A stretch of 64,000 nucleotides of DNA from Pseudarthrobacter sulfonivorans (lineage in GTDB: Bacteria; Actinomycetota; Actinomycetes; Actinomycetales; Micrococcaceae), in assembly GCF_001484605.1 (NCBI RefSeq), contig NZ_CP013747.1:4278001-4342000 (forward strand). The letters run 5' to 3'. This document shows, in pieces, positions 33,685-41,947 of the stretch. The notes under the pieces are model-generated. The model had not been told where the DNA came from and searched no databases. It saw nothing but the letters and a program-made list of their open reading frames with translations. Position 1 is the first letter of the stretch. Every line of letters starts with the position of its first letter. A program made the translations under genes and the position numbers.

Positions 33685-35163
33685 GTGAGCCAGACGTCAG
33701 ATTCTTGTCTTGATACGTGGATGGGCCGGGAGGCTCTCGCCGAGGCCATGATTCCGGTGATTGGCCGGCTGTACCGCGAAAACAACGTGGTGACCAGCAT
33801 TCACGGCCGCAGCCTGATCAACAAGTCCACCATGAACATCCTCAAGGCGCACCGTTTCGCCCGCCGCATGAGCAACACCGAGCTCCTGCTCGAAGAGACC
33901 GCACCGCTGCTGAACATCCTGGCTCAGCTGGAACTTGGTGCGGCGGCCATCGACGTCGCCCGCCTGGCAGAGAAGTTCAAGGCAGAAGGCGACGGCGCCA
34001 CCCTGGAAGAGTTCCTCCGCGCCGAGCTTGCCGAGGTAGTGGGCAAACGTGGCGGCGATGACCGCACCAGCACCGACGTTGTGCTGTACGGCTTTGGCCG
34101 GATCGGCCGCCTCCTGGCGCGCCTCCTCATCGAAAAGGCAGGCGGCGGCCACGGCCTTCGCCTTCGCGCCATTGTGGTGCGCCGCGGCTCGGACAAGGAC
34201 CTCACCAAGCGCGCCAGCCTCCTGCGCCGCGACTCGGTCCACGGCTCGTTCGAGGGCACCATCCGGGTGGACGAGGACGCCAACACCATCACCGCGAACG
34301 GTGTCCAGGTCCAGGTCATCTACTCGGACAACCCCGCCACGATCGACTACACCGCGTACGGCATCCACAACGCCCTGGTGGTGGACAACACCGGCCGCTG
34401 GCGTGACGCCGAGGGCCTGTCCCAGCACCTGCAGAGCAACGGCGTTGCCCGCGTGCTCCTCACCGCCCCGGGTAAGGGCGCGCTGAAGAACATCGTGCAC
34501 GGCATTAACCACGGCAGCATCGAGGACACGGACCAGATCGTGTCCGCGGCGTCCTGCACCACGAACGCCATCACCCCGGTCCTGAAGGCCATCAACGACA
34601 AGTTCGGTGTTATTCACGGCCACGTTGAGACGGTCCACTCCTTCACGAATGACCAGAACCTGATCGACAACTTCCACAAGGGTGACCGCCGCGGCCGCTC
34701 CGCCGCGCTGAACATGGTGATCACCGAAACCGGTGCGGCCACCGCTGTGGCGAAGGCACTGCCCGAGCTGCTGGGCAAGCTCACGGGAAGTTCCATCCGC
34801 GTCCCCACCCCGGACGTCTCGCTGGCCATCCTGAACCTGAGCCTGGAAAACGGAACCACCAAGGATGAAGTGAACGACTACCTGCGCCAGATGTCACTGC
34901 ATTCGGACCTGCGCAAGCAGATCGACTACATCGATTCGCCGGAGGTTGTTTCCACCGATTTCGTCGGGTCACGCCGTGCCGGCATCGTGGACGGCCTCGC
35001 CACCATCGCCAATGACAAGAACGTCATCCTCTACGTCTGGTACGACAACGAGTTCGGCTACAGCTGCCAGGTAGTCCGGGTCATGGAGGAGATGGCCGGC
35101 GTCAACCCGCCGTCCTTCCCCGCCAAGGAAGCCGCTGCTGCCTTGGCCGCAATCGCCGTCTAG
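33685..35163 (+). CDS. Glyceraldehyde-3-phosphate dehydrogenase, long form
   Basis: GAPDH of 492 aa, about 150 residues longer than the glycolytic form. Residues about 1-125 are a helical N-terminal extension. The NAD(P)-binding fold then starts at VVLYGFGRIGRLLARLL (about 130), the catalytic Cys is in SAASCTTNAITP (about 292) and the C-terminal WYDNEFGYSCQVVRVM is intact. The long form resembles the second GAPDH (GapB-type) of corynebacteria and relatives, often linked to gluconeogenesis. That role is inferred. GTG start with GGAAGG upstream. A terminator follows. Confidence 0.9.
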   Translation: MSQTSDSCLDTWMGREALAEAMIPVIGRLYRENNVVTSIHGRSLINKSTMNILKAHRFARRMSNTELLLEETAPLLNILAQLELGAAAIDVARLAEKFKAEGDGATLEEFLRAELAEVVGKRGGDDRTSTDVVLYGFGRIGRLLARLLIEKAGGGHGLRLRAIVVRRGSDKDLTKRASLLRRDSVHGSFEGTIRVDEDANTITANGVQVQVIYSDNPATIDYTAYGIHNALVVDNTGRWRDAEGLSQHLQSNGVARVLLTAPGKGALKNIVHGINHGSIEDTDQIVSAASCTTNAITPVLKAINDKFGVIHGHVETVHSFTNDQNLIDNFHKGDRRGRSAALNMVITETGAATAVAKALPELLGKLTGSSIRVPTPDVSLAILNLSLENGTTKDEVNDYLRQMSLHSDLRKQIDYIDSPEVVSTDFVGSRRAGIVDGLATIANDKNVILYVWYDNEFGYSCQVVRVMEEMAGVNPPSFPAKEAAAALAAIAV

Positions 35164-35190
35164 GCCCGTCTGCCGGGCTGGCTGCCCGAC

Positions 35191-35224
35191 ATTCCCGGCT
35201 GATTCGCTGGAATCAGCCGGGAAT
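35191..35224 (+). terminator. Terminator of the GAPDH gene
   Basis: A perfect 15-bp stem ATTCCCGGCTGATTC with loop GCTG, 28 bp after the stop codon. No T-run. Confidence 0.8.
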
Positions 35225-35242
35225 CGGGACCACACTGGTGGC

Positions 35243-35446
35243 ATGGATAACGAAACTCTCCACGAGACCACCCTTGAACACGCCCTCGACGTCGCCAAGG
35301 CCAACCACAAAGAAGCCATCAGGCTCCTGGAGCAGGCCCGTGCGTCCCGGGCTTCCGGCGACGTCGGCGACGACCGCGTGCGCCAGCTCGAAGGGCTCCT
35401 CAAGGTTGCCGAAGAAGACCTGCGCCGCGTAGCCCGGGAGCAGTAG
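35243..35446 (+). CDS. Small coiled-coil protein of unknown function
   Basis: Protein of 67 aa, MDNETLHETTLEHALDVAKA at the start, predicted to be almost wholly helical with heptad-like leucines and many acidic residues. No family was recognised. Codon usage looks normal for this genome, and the ATG has a weak GGTGG 3-6 nt upstream. It lies right after the GAPDH terminator and 125 bp before the HNH nuclease gene. It may be a real small gene. An overlapping reading frame 5 bp earlier is less protein-like. Confidence 0.55.
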   Translation: MDNETLHETTLEHALDVAKANHKEAIRLLEQARASRASGDVGDDRVRQLEGLLKVAEEDLRRVAREQ

Positions 35447-35571
35447 CCGGCCATAGCAGTAGGCGGAACACCCGGGCCACTCGTCCTCCCCATTGTGGAT
35501 AACCGCATGGGTGTCAGTGGGGTGGCCTAGGCTCTTCTGGTGCATTACATTTCCGGAAGAGCCGGTTGCCC

Positions 35572-36369
35572 ATGACCGTCAGCTGGCGTGCCTACCGCCG
35601 TGCCCGCCGCCGCTCGAGGCAGGCCTGGGCTCTGCTGGCGGTGCTGGCCCTGTCCGCAGTGGGCTCCGCGGGGTGGTTTTTCACCGCGGGCCAGTTCGTT
35701 GCGGCAGAACCGGCAATCGCCGGGCCCCGCGAGGCGCCTGTTTTCGACGGGACCTGGATGAAGCCCGTGATCCCGGTGCACGCTGTACCGCAGGGGAGTG
35801 CCCTGACCGCCCTCGAGCGGCTTTCCGTCAAGGGACGGGCTCCCAAGGACAATTACCAGCGGGAGGCCTTCGGGCAGGCCTGGCTGGACGTGGACCGGAA
35901 CGGCTGCGACACCCGTAATGACATCCTCCGCAGGGACCTCACCGCTGTGGGCTTCACGGAGGGTTCCAAATGCAAGGTAGTGTCAGGGTCCATCCATGAG
36001 CCGTACACGGGCAAAGCCATGGAGTTCCGGCGTGGCCCGGAAAGCAGCAAGGAAATCCAGATTGATCACGTGGTGGCGCTCAGTGACGCGTGGCAGAAAG
36101 GCGCACAGGGGCTGACCCTGCAGCAGCGCCAGAGCCTGGCCAACGATCCGATAAACCTCATCGCCGCGGACGGTCCTGCAAATCAGCAGAAGAGCGCAAG
36201 CGACGCCGCCAGCTGGCTGCCGAAGAACAAAAACATCCGCTGCCATTACGTGGCCCGCCAGATCTCGGTGAAGGCATCCTATGGACTGTGGGTCACGCAG
36301 CCGGAGAGGGATGCGATGAAGCGCGTCCTGGACTCCTGCCCGGACCAGCCAACCATTACCGCGAGGTAA
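35572..36369 (+). CDS. Secreted or membrane-anchored HNH-type nuclease (DUF1524-like)
   Basis: Protein of 265 aa. A basic N-terminus with Arg-rich YRRARRRSRQ is followed by one hydrophobic segment (about 20-42), so it is exported or anchored. The C-terminal nuclease region shows IQIDHVVALSDAWQKGA (about 165), NDPINLIAADGPANQQKSASDA and a YVARQISVK tail, the H...N...K layout of the GmrSD-C/DUF1524 HNH group. A Cys pair may form a disulfide (NGCDTRND and SKCKVV). Its likely role is extracellular DNA degradation. Convergent with def, 9 bp apart. Confidence 0.83.
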   Translation: MTVSWRAYRRARRRSRQAWALLAVLALSAVGSAGWFFTAGQFVAAEPAIAGPREAPVFDGTWMKPVIPVHAVPQGSALTALERLSVKGRAPKDNYQREAFGQAWLDVDRNGCDTRNDILRRDLTAVGFTEGSKCKVVSGSIHEPYTGKAMEFRRGPESSKEIQIDHVVALSDAWQKGAQGLTLQQRQSLANDPINLIAADGPANQQKSASDAASWLPKNKNIRCHYVARQISVKASYGLWVTQPERDAMKRVLDSCPDQPTITAR

Positions 36370-36378
36370 TGCGTCGGC

Positions 36379-36951
36379 TCAGTGGCCGAACGGGTCCGGA
36401 TCCACGCCGGGCATCCAGGTCAGGCCGGGCACACCCCAGCCGCTCTTCTTGGCCAGTTTCATGGCCTTCCGTGCATAGCGGTCCATCAGCCGGTTGACGT
36501 AGAGCTTTCCGTCGAGGTGGTCGTATTCGTGCTGGATGACCCGTGCGAACCATCCGGTCGCTTCGAACTCCACAGGCTGCCCTTGGCCGTCAAATCCTTC
36601 CACCCGCGCCCACTCCGCACGCTTGAGCGGGTATGCGCCGCCGGGGAAGGAGAGGCAGCCTTCTTCCTCTTCCTCGGGGTCCGGCAGCGCGCCAGAGATC
36701 TTGGACAGGGTCAGTACCGGGTTTACCAGGACCCCGATGGGCGGTGCGCCGTCGTCATTGGGGTACTTGTACACAAAGATTCTTTTGCCCACACCAACCT
36801 GCGGCGCCGCCAGGCCCACGCCGTTGGCGGCGTCGTTGGTTTCAAACATGTCCGCGATCAGGGTGCGCAGTTCGTCGTCGAAAACCTCCACCTCGGCGGC
36901 GCGGCGGTGCAGCACCGGTTCACCCCAGACGGTGATTGGCAGAACTGTCAT
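36379..36951 (-). CDS. def: Peptide deformylase
   Basis: Removes the formyl group from the N-terminal methionine of new proteins (190 aa). The three metal-site motifs are intact: GVGLAAPQVG (about 44), EEGCLSFPGG with the metal Cys (about 97) and VIQHEYDHLDG with the two His and catalytic Glu (about 139). The C-terminal MKLAKKSGWGVPGL tail is typical of actinobacterial forms. ATG start. Upstream is tRNA-His with its terminator, so def probably has its own promoter. Confidence 0.95.
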   Translation of the reverse strand: MTVLPITVWGEPVLHRRAAEVEVFDDELRTLIADMFETNDAANGVGLAAPQVGVGKRIFVYKYPNDDGAPPIGVLVNPVLTLSKISGALPDPEEEEEGCLSFPGGAYPLKRAEWARVEGFDGQGQPVEFEATGWFARVIQHEYDHLDGKLYVNRLMDRYARKAMKLAKKSGWGVPGLTWMPGVDPDPFGH

Positions 36952-37003
36952 GTCAGGCGGCCCTTCGTGCGTGCGGCGTGGCGCCGGCGGTTATGCAAAA
37001 AAA

Positions 37004-37037
37004 TGGAGGCCGTACCGGATATCCGGTACGGCCTCCA
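37004..37037 (-). terminator. Terminator of tRNA-His
   Basis: A perfect 34-nt palindrome (TGGAGGCCGTACCGGAT joined to its complement), followed on the minus strand by T7. Confidence 0.92.
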
Positions 37038-37067
37038 AATGGACGGCTTTTACTGCCGCCCTACAAG

Positions 37068-37140
37068 GGTGAGCTACGGGGGTTGAACCCGCGACCTCCT
37101 GGACCACAACCAGGCGCTCTGCCAACTGAGCTAAGCCCAC
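37068..37140 (-). tRNA. tRNA-His (anticodon GTG)
   Basis: Complete cloverleaf on the minus strand: acceptor GTGGGCT/AGCTCAC (one G-U), D-arm GCTC...GAGC, anticodon stem CCTGG/CCAGG around TTGTGGT, T-arm GCGGG-TTCAACC-CCCGT. Discriminator C and a G immediately 5' give the His-specific G-1:C73 pair. CCA is not encoded. Confidence 0.96.
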
Positions 37141-37269
37141 CATGTGCCCCACAGATTTCCCGGTGGTCCGGTGCTCTGGAAAGGCAACTCAAATAGCTTA
37201 CCTGCTGTTTGAGGGTGCTTGCGCCACTTTTTGGGGTTTTGCGAAAATTTCCGCCAAACGTGGCGCAGA

Positions 37270-37902
37270 TTACTCTTTCGGAATACCTGCTGTGCCCGGC
37301 GAGGCAGTGATGCGCTGGGCGACTTCGCGGGCCGTGGCGCTGTCAGGCCCCGGAGCCGGAACGAAAACCGCCTCGCGGTAGTAGCGGAGCTCGTCGATGG
37401 AATCCTGGATGTCACCCAGGGCGCGGTGGCCGCCCTTCTTGGCGGGGGACTGGAAGTAAGCCCGGGCGAACCAGCGGCGGGAGAGTTCCTTAATGGTGCT
37501 CACGTCGATCACGCGGTAATGCAGGTGCTCCACAACGGCCGGCATGTCGCGGGATAGGAAGACGCGGTCGGTCCCTACGGAGTTGCCGCCCAGCGGTGCC
37601 TTGCGCGGGTCCGGCACCCACTTTTCGATGTATTCCATCACGGCGGCTTCGGCCTCGGCCATGGTCTTGCCGTGCGGCAGTTCCTTGAGCAGCCCGGACC
37701 GGGTGTGCATGTCCCTCACGAAGTCGTTCATCTGGGCGAGGGCAGCATCCTCAGGCTTGATCACCACGTCCACACCGTCGCCGAGAATGTTGAGCTCTGA
37801 GTCCGTCACCAGCGCCGCCACCTCGATCAGGGCGTCGTTCTTGATGTCCAGGCCGGTCATTTCGCAGTCGATCCAGACGATGCGTTCGTTAGATATAGGC
37901 AC
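37270..37902 (-). CDS. orn: Oligoribonuclease
   Basis: 3'-5' exonuclease of the DEDDh group (210 aa) that degrades very short RNAs, including pGpG from cyclic-di-GMP turnover. WIDCEMTGLD (about 10) holds the first Asp and Glu, the VDVST region a later Asp, and HRALGDIQDSIDEL (about 160) the His and last Asp. The C-terminal 30 residues after YYREAVF are an actinobacterial extension. ATG start. tRNA-His lies 129 bp downstream on the same strand. Confidence 0.94.
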   Translation of the reverse strand: MPISNERIVWIDCEMTGLDIKNDALIEVAALVTDSELNILGDGVDVVIKPEDAALAQMNDFVRDMHTRSGLLKELPHGKTMAEAEAAVMEYIEKWVPDPRKAPLGGNSVGTDRVFLSRDMPAVVEHLHYRVIDVSTIKELSRRWFARAYFQSPAKKGGHRALGDIQDSIDELRYYREAVFVPAPGPDSATAREVAQRITASPGTAGIPKE

Positions 37903-38063
37903 CGGACCAGCCTACCGTTTAGCTCCGGCGCAACCGTCCGATGCTAGGATTTCGGGTACATGGGGCGAGGATTTTGCCGCTGTGCAGTGTCTGCGCGGCC
38001 CGGGCGGCCACAGCCGCCCGCGGGACTGAAGCGCCGAGTGTAAAGAGATTGGACGATCCTGAG

Positions 38064-39620
38064 ATGACGGCGCCTGTGCCTGCAACGGGGGAGATGGCGG
38101 CCAGCGTGATCCCGGAGCCCGGTGCGGCAGAAGTGGATAACGCCAGGTCCCCCATCCTTGCCGGTCTTGTCGGCTCGGTGCTTATGGTGTTCGGATCCCT
38201 CGGCGTCGGCTGGCTGGCCCCCGTTTCCGAACTCCGCCGCGTACCGATCTTTATCTGGATGCGGACGGAGGCCATCGGCGTTGCCCTGGCCATCGTGCTG
38301 GTTGCGGTAGGCGGCATGCTCCTGGTCCGCTCCTGGCTGAGGCTCGGCCAGCGGGTCCGCGTATGGGGGCCGGCGGCGCGAAAGGCAACGCTGCAGGCCA
38401 TCGCAGCATGGGGCCTGCCGTTGATGTTCACCGTCCCGCTCTTCAGCCGCGACGTGTATGCCTACATTGGTCAGGGCAGGCTGATGGTGGAGGGGTTCAA
38501 CCCCTACGAGAACGGCATCTCGGCGTTGTCCAACTATTTCCAGCTTGGCGCCGACAAGCAGTGGACTGAAGCTCCCGTGCCGTACGGCCAGCTGTTTCTG
38601 TGGATCGAGCAGTTTGTGGTCTGGTCCACCAACGTCCAGCCCGAGGCCAGCGTGATGCTTTTCAGGCTCGTGGCGCTGTTTGGTGTGGTCCTCTGTGTCA
38701 TCTACGTGCCCAAGCTGGCCGAGCTTCACGGCGTCAATCCGCACCGCGCCTTGTGGCTCACCGCGGCCAACCCCCTGTTCCTCACCAACTTCATCGCCAG
38801 CGTCCACAACGATGCCCTCATGATCGGGTTGGCCCTTGCCGGGCTGTACTACGCGGCCACCAGGCGCGTGGTGCTGGGCATAGTCCTCGTCACTCTTTCC
38901 ATCGCCGTCAAGCCCATCACCATCGTTTTCCTGCCGTTCATCGGCCTGATCTGGGCAGGCAAGAACGCCGGCTGGCCGCGGAAATTCCTGTTCTGGGGAC
39001 TGACCGGAGGGCTGAGCCTGGCCATTCTGTACGGCCTGAGCCTCGTCAACGGGTTCGGCTTCGGCTGGATCAATGGGCTGTCCGCCCCTGGCAGCCTCTT
39101 CATTTGGTACGCGCCGGTGGGCTTGGTGGGGCTGATGGTCGCTTCCGTTTCGAACGCCTTCGGCCTCGACGGGTGGACGCTCGCCGACTGGGTGTTCGAC
39201 GCCGGCAAAATACTTGCCGTAGGCATCGTCGCCTTCCAGATATTCAGGGGTGAGCATGAGCGGCTGATCCGCCGCCTCACCTTGGGCTTTGCGGCCATTG
39301 TGGTGCTGGCGCCGATGATCCAGGCCTGGTACGTGGTGTGGCTCATCCCGCTGTTCGCGGTGACAGGCATCCGCAATGACTGGCAGGTCAAGGCCCTGTA
39401 TTTCATCGTGTCGTTCTTCATGATCTACGCCATTTCTGACCAGCTGGAGGTATTTCCCTACCTCCAGACCGAGGACCTGGGACTTGCCCTGGTCCTGGCC
39501 CGCTTCGCGGCGGCGATTACCGGCCTGCTTTTTGCCATGTACCTGATCTTCATGGATCCGGACACCAAAAGGCTTTTCCGGAAGTCGGCCGAACCGGTGA
39601 CCGAACGCCCCGTTATCTAG
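38064..39620 (+). CDS. mptB: Polyprenol-phosphomannose-dependent alpha-1,6-mannosyltransferase, MptB-like
   Basis: Integral membrane glycosyltransferase of the GT-C type (518 aa) with about 13 hydrophobic segments. It uses polyprenyl-phosphate mannose to extend mannan-type glycolipids such as lipomannan. After the first two membrane segments the external loop has FSRDVYAYIGQGRLMVEGFNPYENG (acidic catalytic region, about 130), then VPYGQLFLW and SVHNDALMIGLALAG, all typical. The ATG at 38064 is tentative. An ATG at 37941 lies inside a probable promoter (TAGGAT at 37945). Convergent with the AlkD-like gene. Confidence 0.82.
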   Translation: MTAPVPATGEMAASVIPEPGAAEVDNARSPILAGLVGSVLMVFGSLGVGWLAPVSELRRVPIFIWMRTEAIGVALAIVLVAVGGMLLVRSWLRLGQRVRVWGPAARKATLQAIAAWGLPLMFTVPLFSRDVYAYIGQGRLMVEGFNPYENGISALSNYFQLGADKQWTEAPVPYGQLFLWIEQFVVWSTNVQPEASVMLFRLVALFGVVLCVIYVPKLAELHGVNPHRALWLTAANPLFLTNFIASVHNDALMIGLALAGLYYAATRRVVLGIVLVTLSIAVKPITIVFLPFIGLIWAGKNAGWPRKFLFWGLTGGLSLAILYGLSLVNGFGFGWINGLSAPGSLFIWYAPVGLVGLMVASVSNAFGLDGWTLADWVFDAGKILAVGIVAFQIFRGEHERLIRRLTLGFAAIVVLAPMIQAWYVVWLIPLFAVTGIRNDWQVKALYFIVSFFMIYAISDQLEVFPYLQTEDLGLALVLARFAAAITGLLFAMYLIFMDPDTKRLFRKSAEPVTERPVI

Positions 39621-39635
39621 TCTCCGCAGGCGCGG

Positions 39636-40421
39636 TTATCCGGCGCCGGTGATTCCCGCCGTCGTGCCCTGTTCCAGATGCCGCAAGGCTTCCTTCCGGG
39701 ACAGCGGACTCAACCGCGTGCCCTTTTCCACCACGAAATCGTGTACCCACTCCGGGTCCGTTTTGGCGTATTCACGGAGCGCCCAGCCAATGGCCTTCCG
39801 GATGAAAAACTCCGGGTCCGCCAGGTTCGGCTCAATGACAGCCCGCAGCAGGTCCTGATCCGTGCTGGCCTTGGCCTTCAACTGCGAGGTGATGGCCGAC
39901 CGCCTGATCCAAAAGTCCTGGTCTGTACTCCAGGCCACCAGCAATTCGGTCATCATGGGCCGGTGGGCCTGAAGAAGCCCGCCGATACGATGCGACACCC
40001 CATCCACGAAATCCCACCACGCGCCGGTGCGGATGATCTCCTCATAGACAGGGAGCATCAGCTGGTCACGGGCCACCAACCGGAGGCTTGTCAGGTCAAT
40101 GGCCGCATAGCGTTCCTCACGTACAGTGGAGCCGCGCCAGAGTTCAAGCACCGTGGCCCGCAACTGGCCCGCCGACGTAACGGGATGGACGGAAGCAGCG
40201 GCCAGCGCCAGCCGCCTGACTTCCGGGACTCTGACGCCCAGTGACGGCAGAGTGGACTTCATATACGCCTGCGCGCCAGTGGCCCGCACCGGGTCCGTCC
40301 GCTCCCGCAGCCCCGCGCGCACGGCATCCAGCAACTCGCGGTTCGGAGTCTCTGTGGCCGGAGCTTCCGTGACCGGTGCGTTCGTGTCCAGCGATTCGTC
40401 ATTCGGCGGCATTCGGTCCAT
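39636..40421 (-). CDS. DNA alkylation repair protein, AlkD-like
   Basis: Protein of 261 aa made of HEAT-like helical repeats, the fold of AlkC/AlkD DNA glycosylases that remove positively charged alkylated bases. Recognisable parts are YMKSTLPSLGVRVPEVRRLA (about 53), the WWDFVDGVSHRIGG segment (about 145) with the Trp and Asp typical of the base-excision site, and FWIRRSAITSQL plus FFIRKAIGWALREYAKTDP (about 210). The first 30 residues are disordered. ATG start. Convergent with the mannosyltransferase gene, 15 bp apart. Confidence 0.88.
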   Translation of the reverse strand: MDRMPPNDESLDTNAPVTEAPATETPNRELLDAVRAGLRERTDPVRATGAQAYMKSTLPSLGVRVPEVRRLALAAASVHPVTSAGQLRATVLELWRGSTVREERYAAIDLTSLRLVARDQLMLPVYEEIIRTGAWWDFVDGVSHRIGGLLQAHRPMMTELLVAWSTDQDFWIRRSAITSQLKAKASTDQDLLRAVIEPNLADPEFFIRKAIGWALREYAKTDPEWVHDFVVEKGTRLSPLSRKEALRHLEQGTTAGITGAG

Positions 40422-40552
40422 GGTGCAACTTTAGCGAGGTGCCGGCGGCGTGGATGTCGGCCGGTCCATCCTCAGCGGGACGGCTCTAGAGTGGGACCAG
40501 ACAAACTGCACGTTCCCGTGAACCGTGCCACCCGACGTCGGAGGTTCCCTGC

Positions 40553-41320
40553 ATGTCCATGATCAAGACTCCCGAGCAGATTGCCCTCATGCGCGAAGCC
40601 GGGCGGGTGGTGGCCAATACGCTGGCGGCGGTGCGTGAGGCCGCCGGAGTGGGCGTCACCCTGCGTGACCTCGATGCGCTGGCCGCCGAGACGATTGCCA
40701 CGGCGGGAGCCACACCGGCCTTCCTGGACTACCACCCGCGCTGGGCCGCAGTTCCGTTTCCCGGCGTGATCTGCACAAGTGTGAACGACGCCGTGGTCCA
40801 CGGAATCCCCGACGGCTACAAACTCCAGGACGGTGACCTGCTCAGCGTGGATTGCGGGGCATTCCTGGAGGGCTGGTGCGGCGATGCGGCCGTCAGTTTC
40901 ATTGTGGGAACACCCGATCCTGTGGACCAGGCCCTCATTGATGCCACGGATGCCGCCTTGGCCCGTGGGATCGAGGCAGCCCGGATCGGCAACAAAATGG
41001 GCGATCTTGCCTACGCGATCGGCGGCGCCGCGCGGCGGGCGGGCTACGGTCTGCTGGCTGACCACGGCGGCCACGGGATCGGCCGCACCATGCACGCCGA
41101 ACCGCCGGTGCCCAACGACGGCAGGCCGGGACGCGGGATCAAGCTCACCGACGGGCTGGTCATCGCCATCGAGCCCATGCTAATACTGGGCCGCAAGGAC
41201 GACTACTACCAGGACGACGACGGATGGACGCTGCGTTCCGCCAACGGCGGCCGGGCTGCCCACAGCGAACACACAGTGGCCATCACTGCCGATGGCCCGC
41301 TGATCCTTACGCTCCCTTAG
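40553..41320 (+). CDS. map: Methionine aminopeptidase, type I
   Basis: Removes the initiator methionine from new proteins (255 aa). The five metal ligands are found in LSVDCGAFLEGWCGDAAV (two Asp, about 97 and 108), DHGGHGIGRTMH (His, about 171), IAIEPMLIL (Glu, about 204) and AAHSEHTVAI (Glu, about 235). ATG start after GGAGG with about 9-nt spacing. The 3' end overlaps the convergent acetyltransferase gene by 14 bp. Confidence 0.95.
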   Translation: MSMIKTPEQIALMREAGRVVANTLAAVREAAGVGVTLRDLDALAAETIATAGATPAFLDYHPRWAAVPFPGVICTSVNDAVVHGIPDGYKLQDGDLLSVDCGAFLEGWCGDAAVSFIVGTPDPVDQALIDATDAALARGIEAARIGNKMGDLAYAIGGAARRAGYGLLADHGGHGIGRTMHAEPPVPNDGRPGRGIKLTDGLVIAIEPMLILGRKDDYYQDDDGWTLRSANGGRAAHSEHTVAITADGPLILTLP

Positions 41321-41942
41321 GTCCGGTGAGGCTCACGCGCACCACGGCCCGCCCTGGGACGGCGCTGCTGGCCACGGTGAACCCGGCGCGCAGGAAGAGG
41401 TTCAGCGTGCCGTGGTAAAGGTCTGCGGGTCCCGCTTTGGGCCGCTGCTCGCGGTCCACCGGGTAGCCTTCCACAACGTCGGCACCATTGAGCCGGGCAT
41501 GCTCGACGGCGGCGCGCAGCAGCGCGGCTGCCACACCCCTCCGGCGGTGGCCGGCGGCGACCACGAAGCAGGTCACTGACCACACGCTGTCGGCCGCATC
41601 CGGTGGTGCTGTTTCGGAATCGGGCGGCCCTGATTCCTCCGCTTGCCGAAGCACGCGGGAGCGAAGCACACGTGGATAACAGGTCCGTGGCTCCACGGCG
41701 CACCAGCCCACGGGCTGACCGTCGACGAAGGCGAGGACGCCGGGGGCTGGGGAGCCGCCGTCAAACTTTTCCTTCAACTGTGCCTTGCGGGCGGCCGGAT
41801 CCAGCGCCGAGTACTCCGGACCCGTGAGGGCAAAGAACCGGCACCAGCAGCGGGACGGCTCACCGGGCCGGCCGAACAGCCGCTCGACGCCGTTCCACTG
41901 CGCCGCGGCCGTCGTCAGGCCGGTTGCGGGCCCGTCCGTCAT
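41307..41942 (-). CDS. GNAT-family N-acetyltransferase
   Basis: Acetyltransferase of 211 aa. The CoA-binding motif A is SVTCFVVAAGHRRRGVAAALLRAAVEHA (split here as CFVVAAGHRRRGVA and ALLRAAVEHA, about 120-145). A GWCAVEPRTCYPRV strand precedes it, and LNLFLRAGFTVASS follows. The substrate is not known. The N-terminal CWCRFF stretch is seen in GNAT proteins of unknown function from soil actinobacteria. It starts 5 bp after the LacI-family gene on the same strand, so both may be one transcript. Confidence 0.82.
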   Translation of the reverse strand: MTDGPATGLTTAAAQWNGVERLFGRPGEPSRCWCRFFALTGPEYSALDPAARKAQLKEKFDGGSPAPGVLAFVDGQPVGWCAVEPRTCYPRVLRSRVLRQAEESGPPDSETAPPDAADSVWSVTCFVVAAGHRRRGVAAALLRAAVEHARLNGADVVEGYPVDREQRPKAGPADLYHGTLNLFLRAGFTVASSAVPGRAVVRVSLTGPKGA

Positions 41943-41947
41943 GCTGG

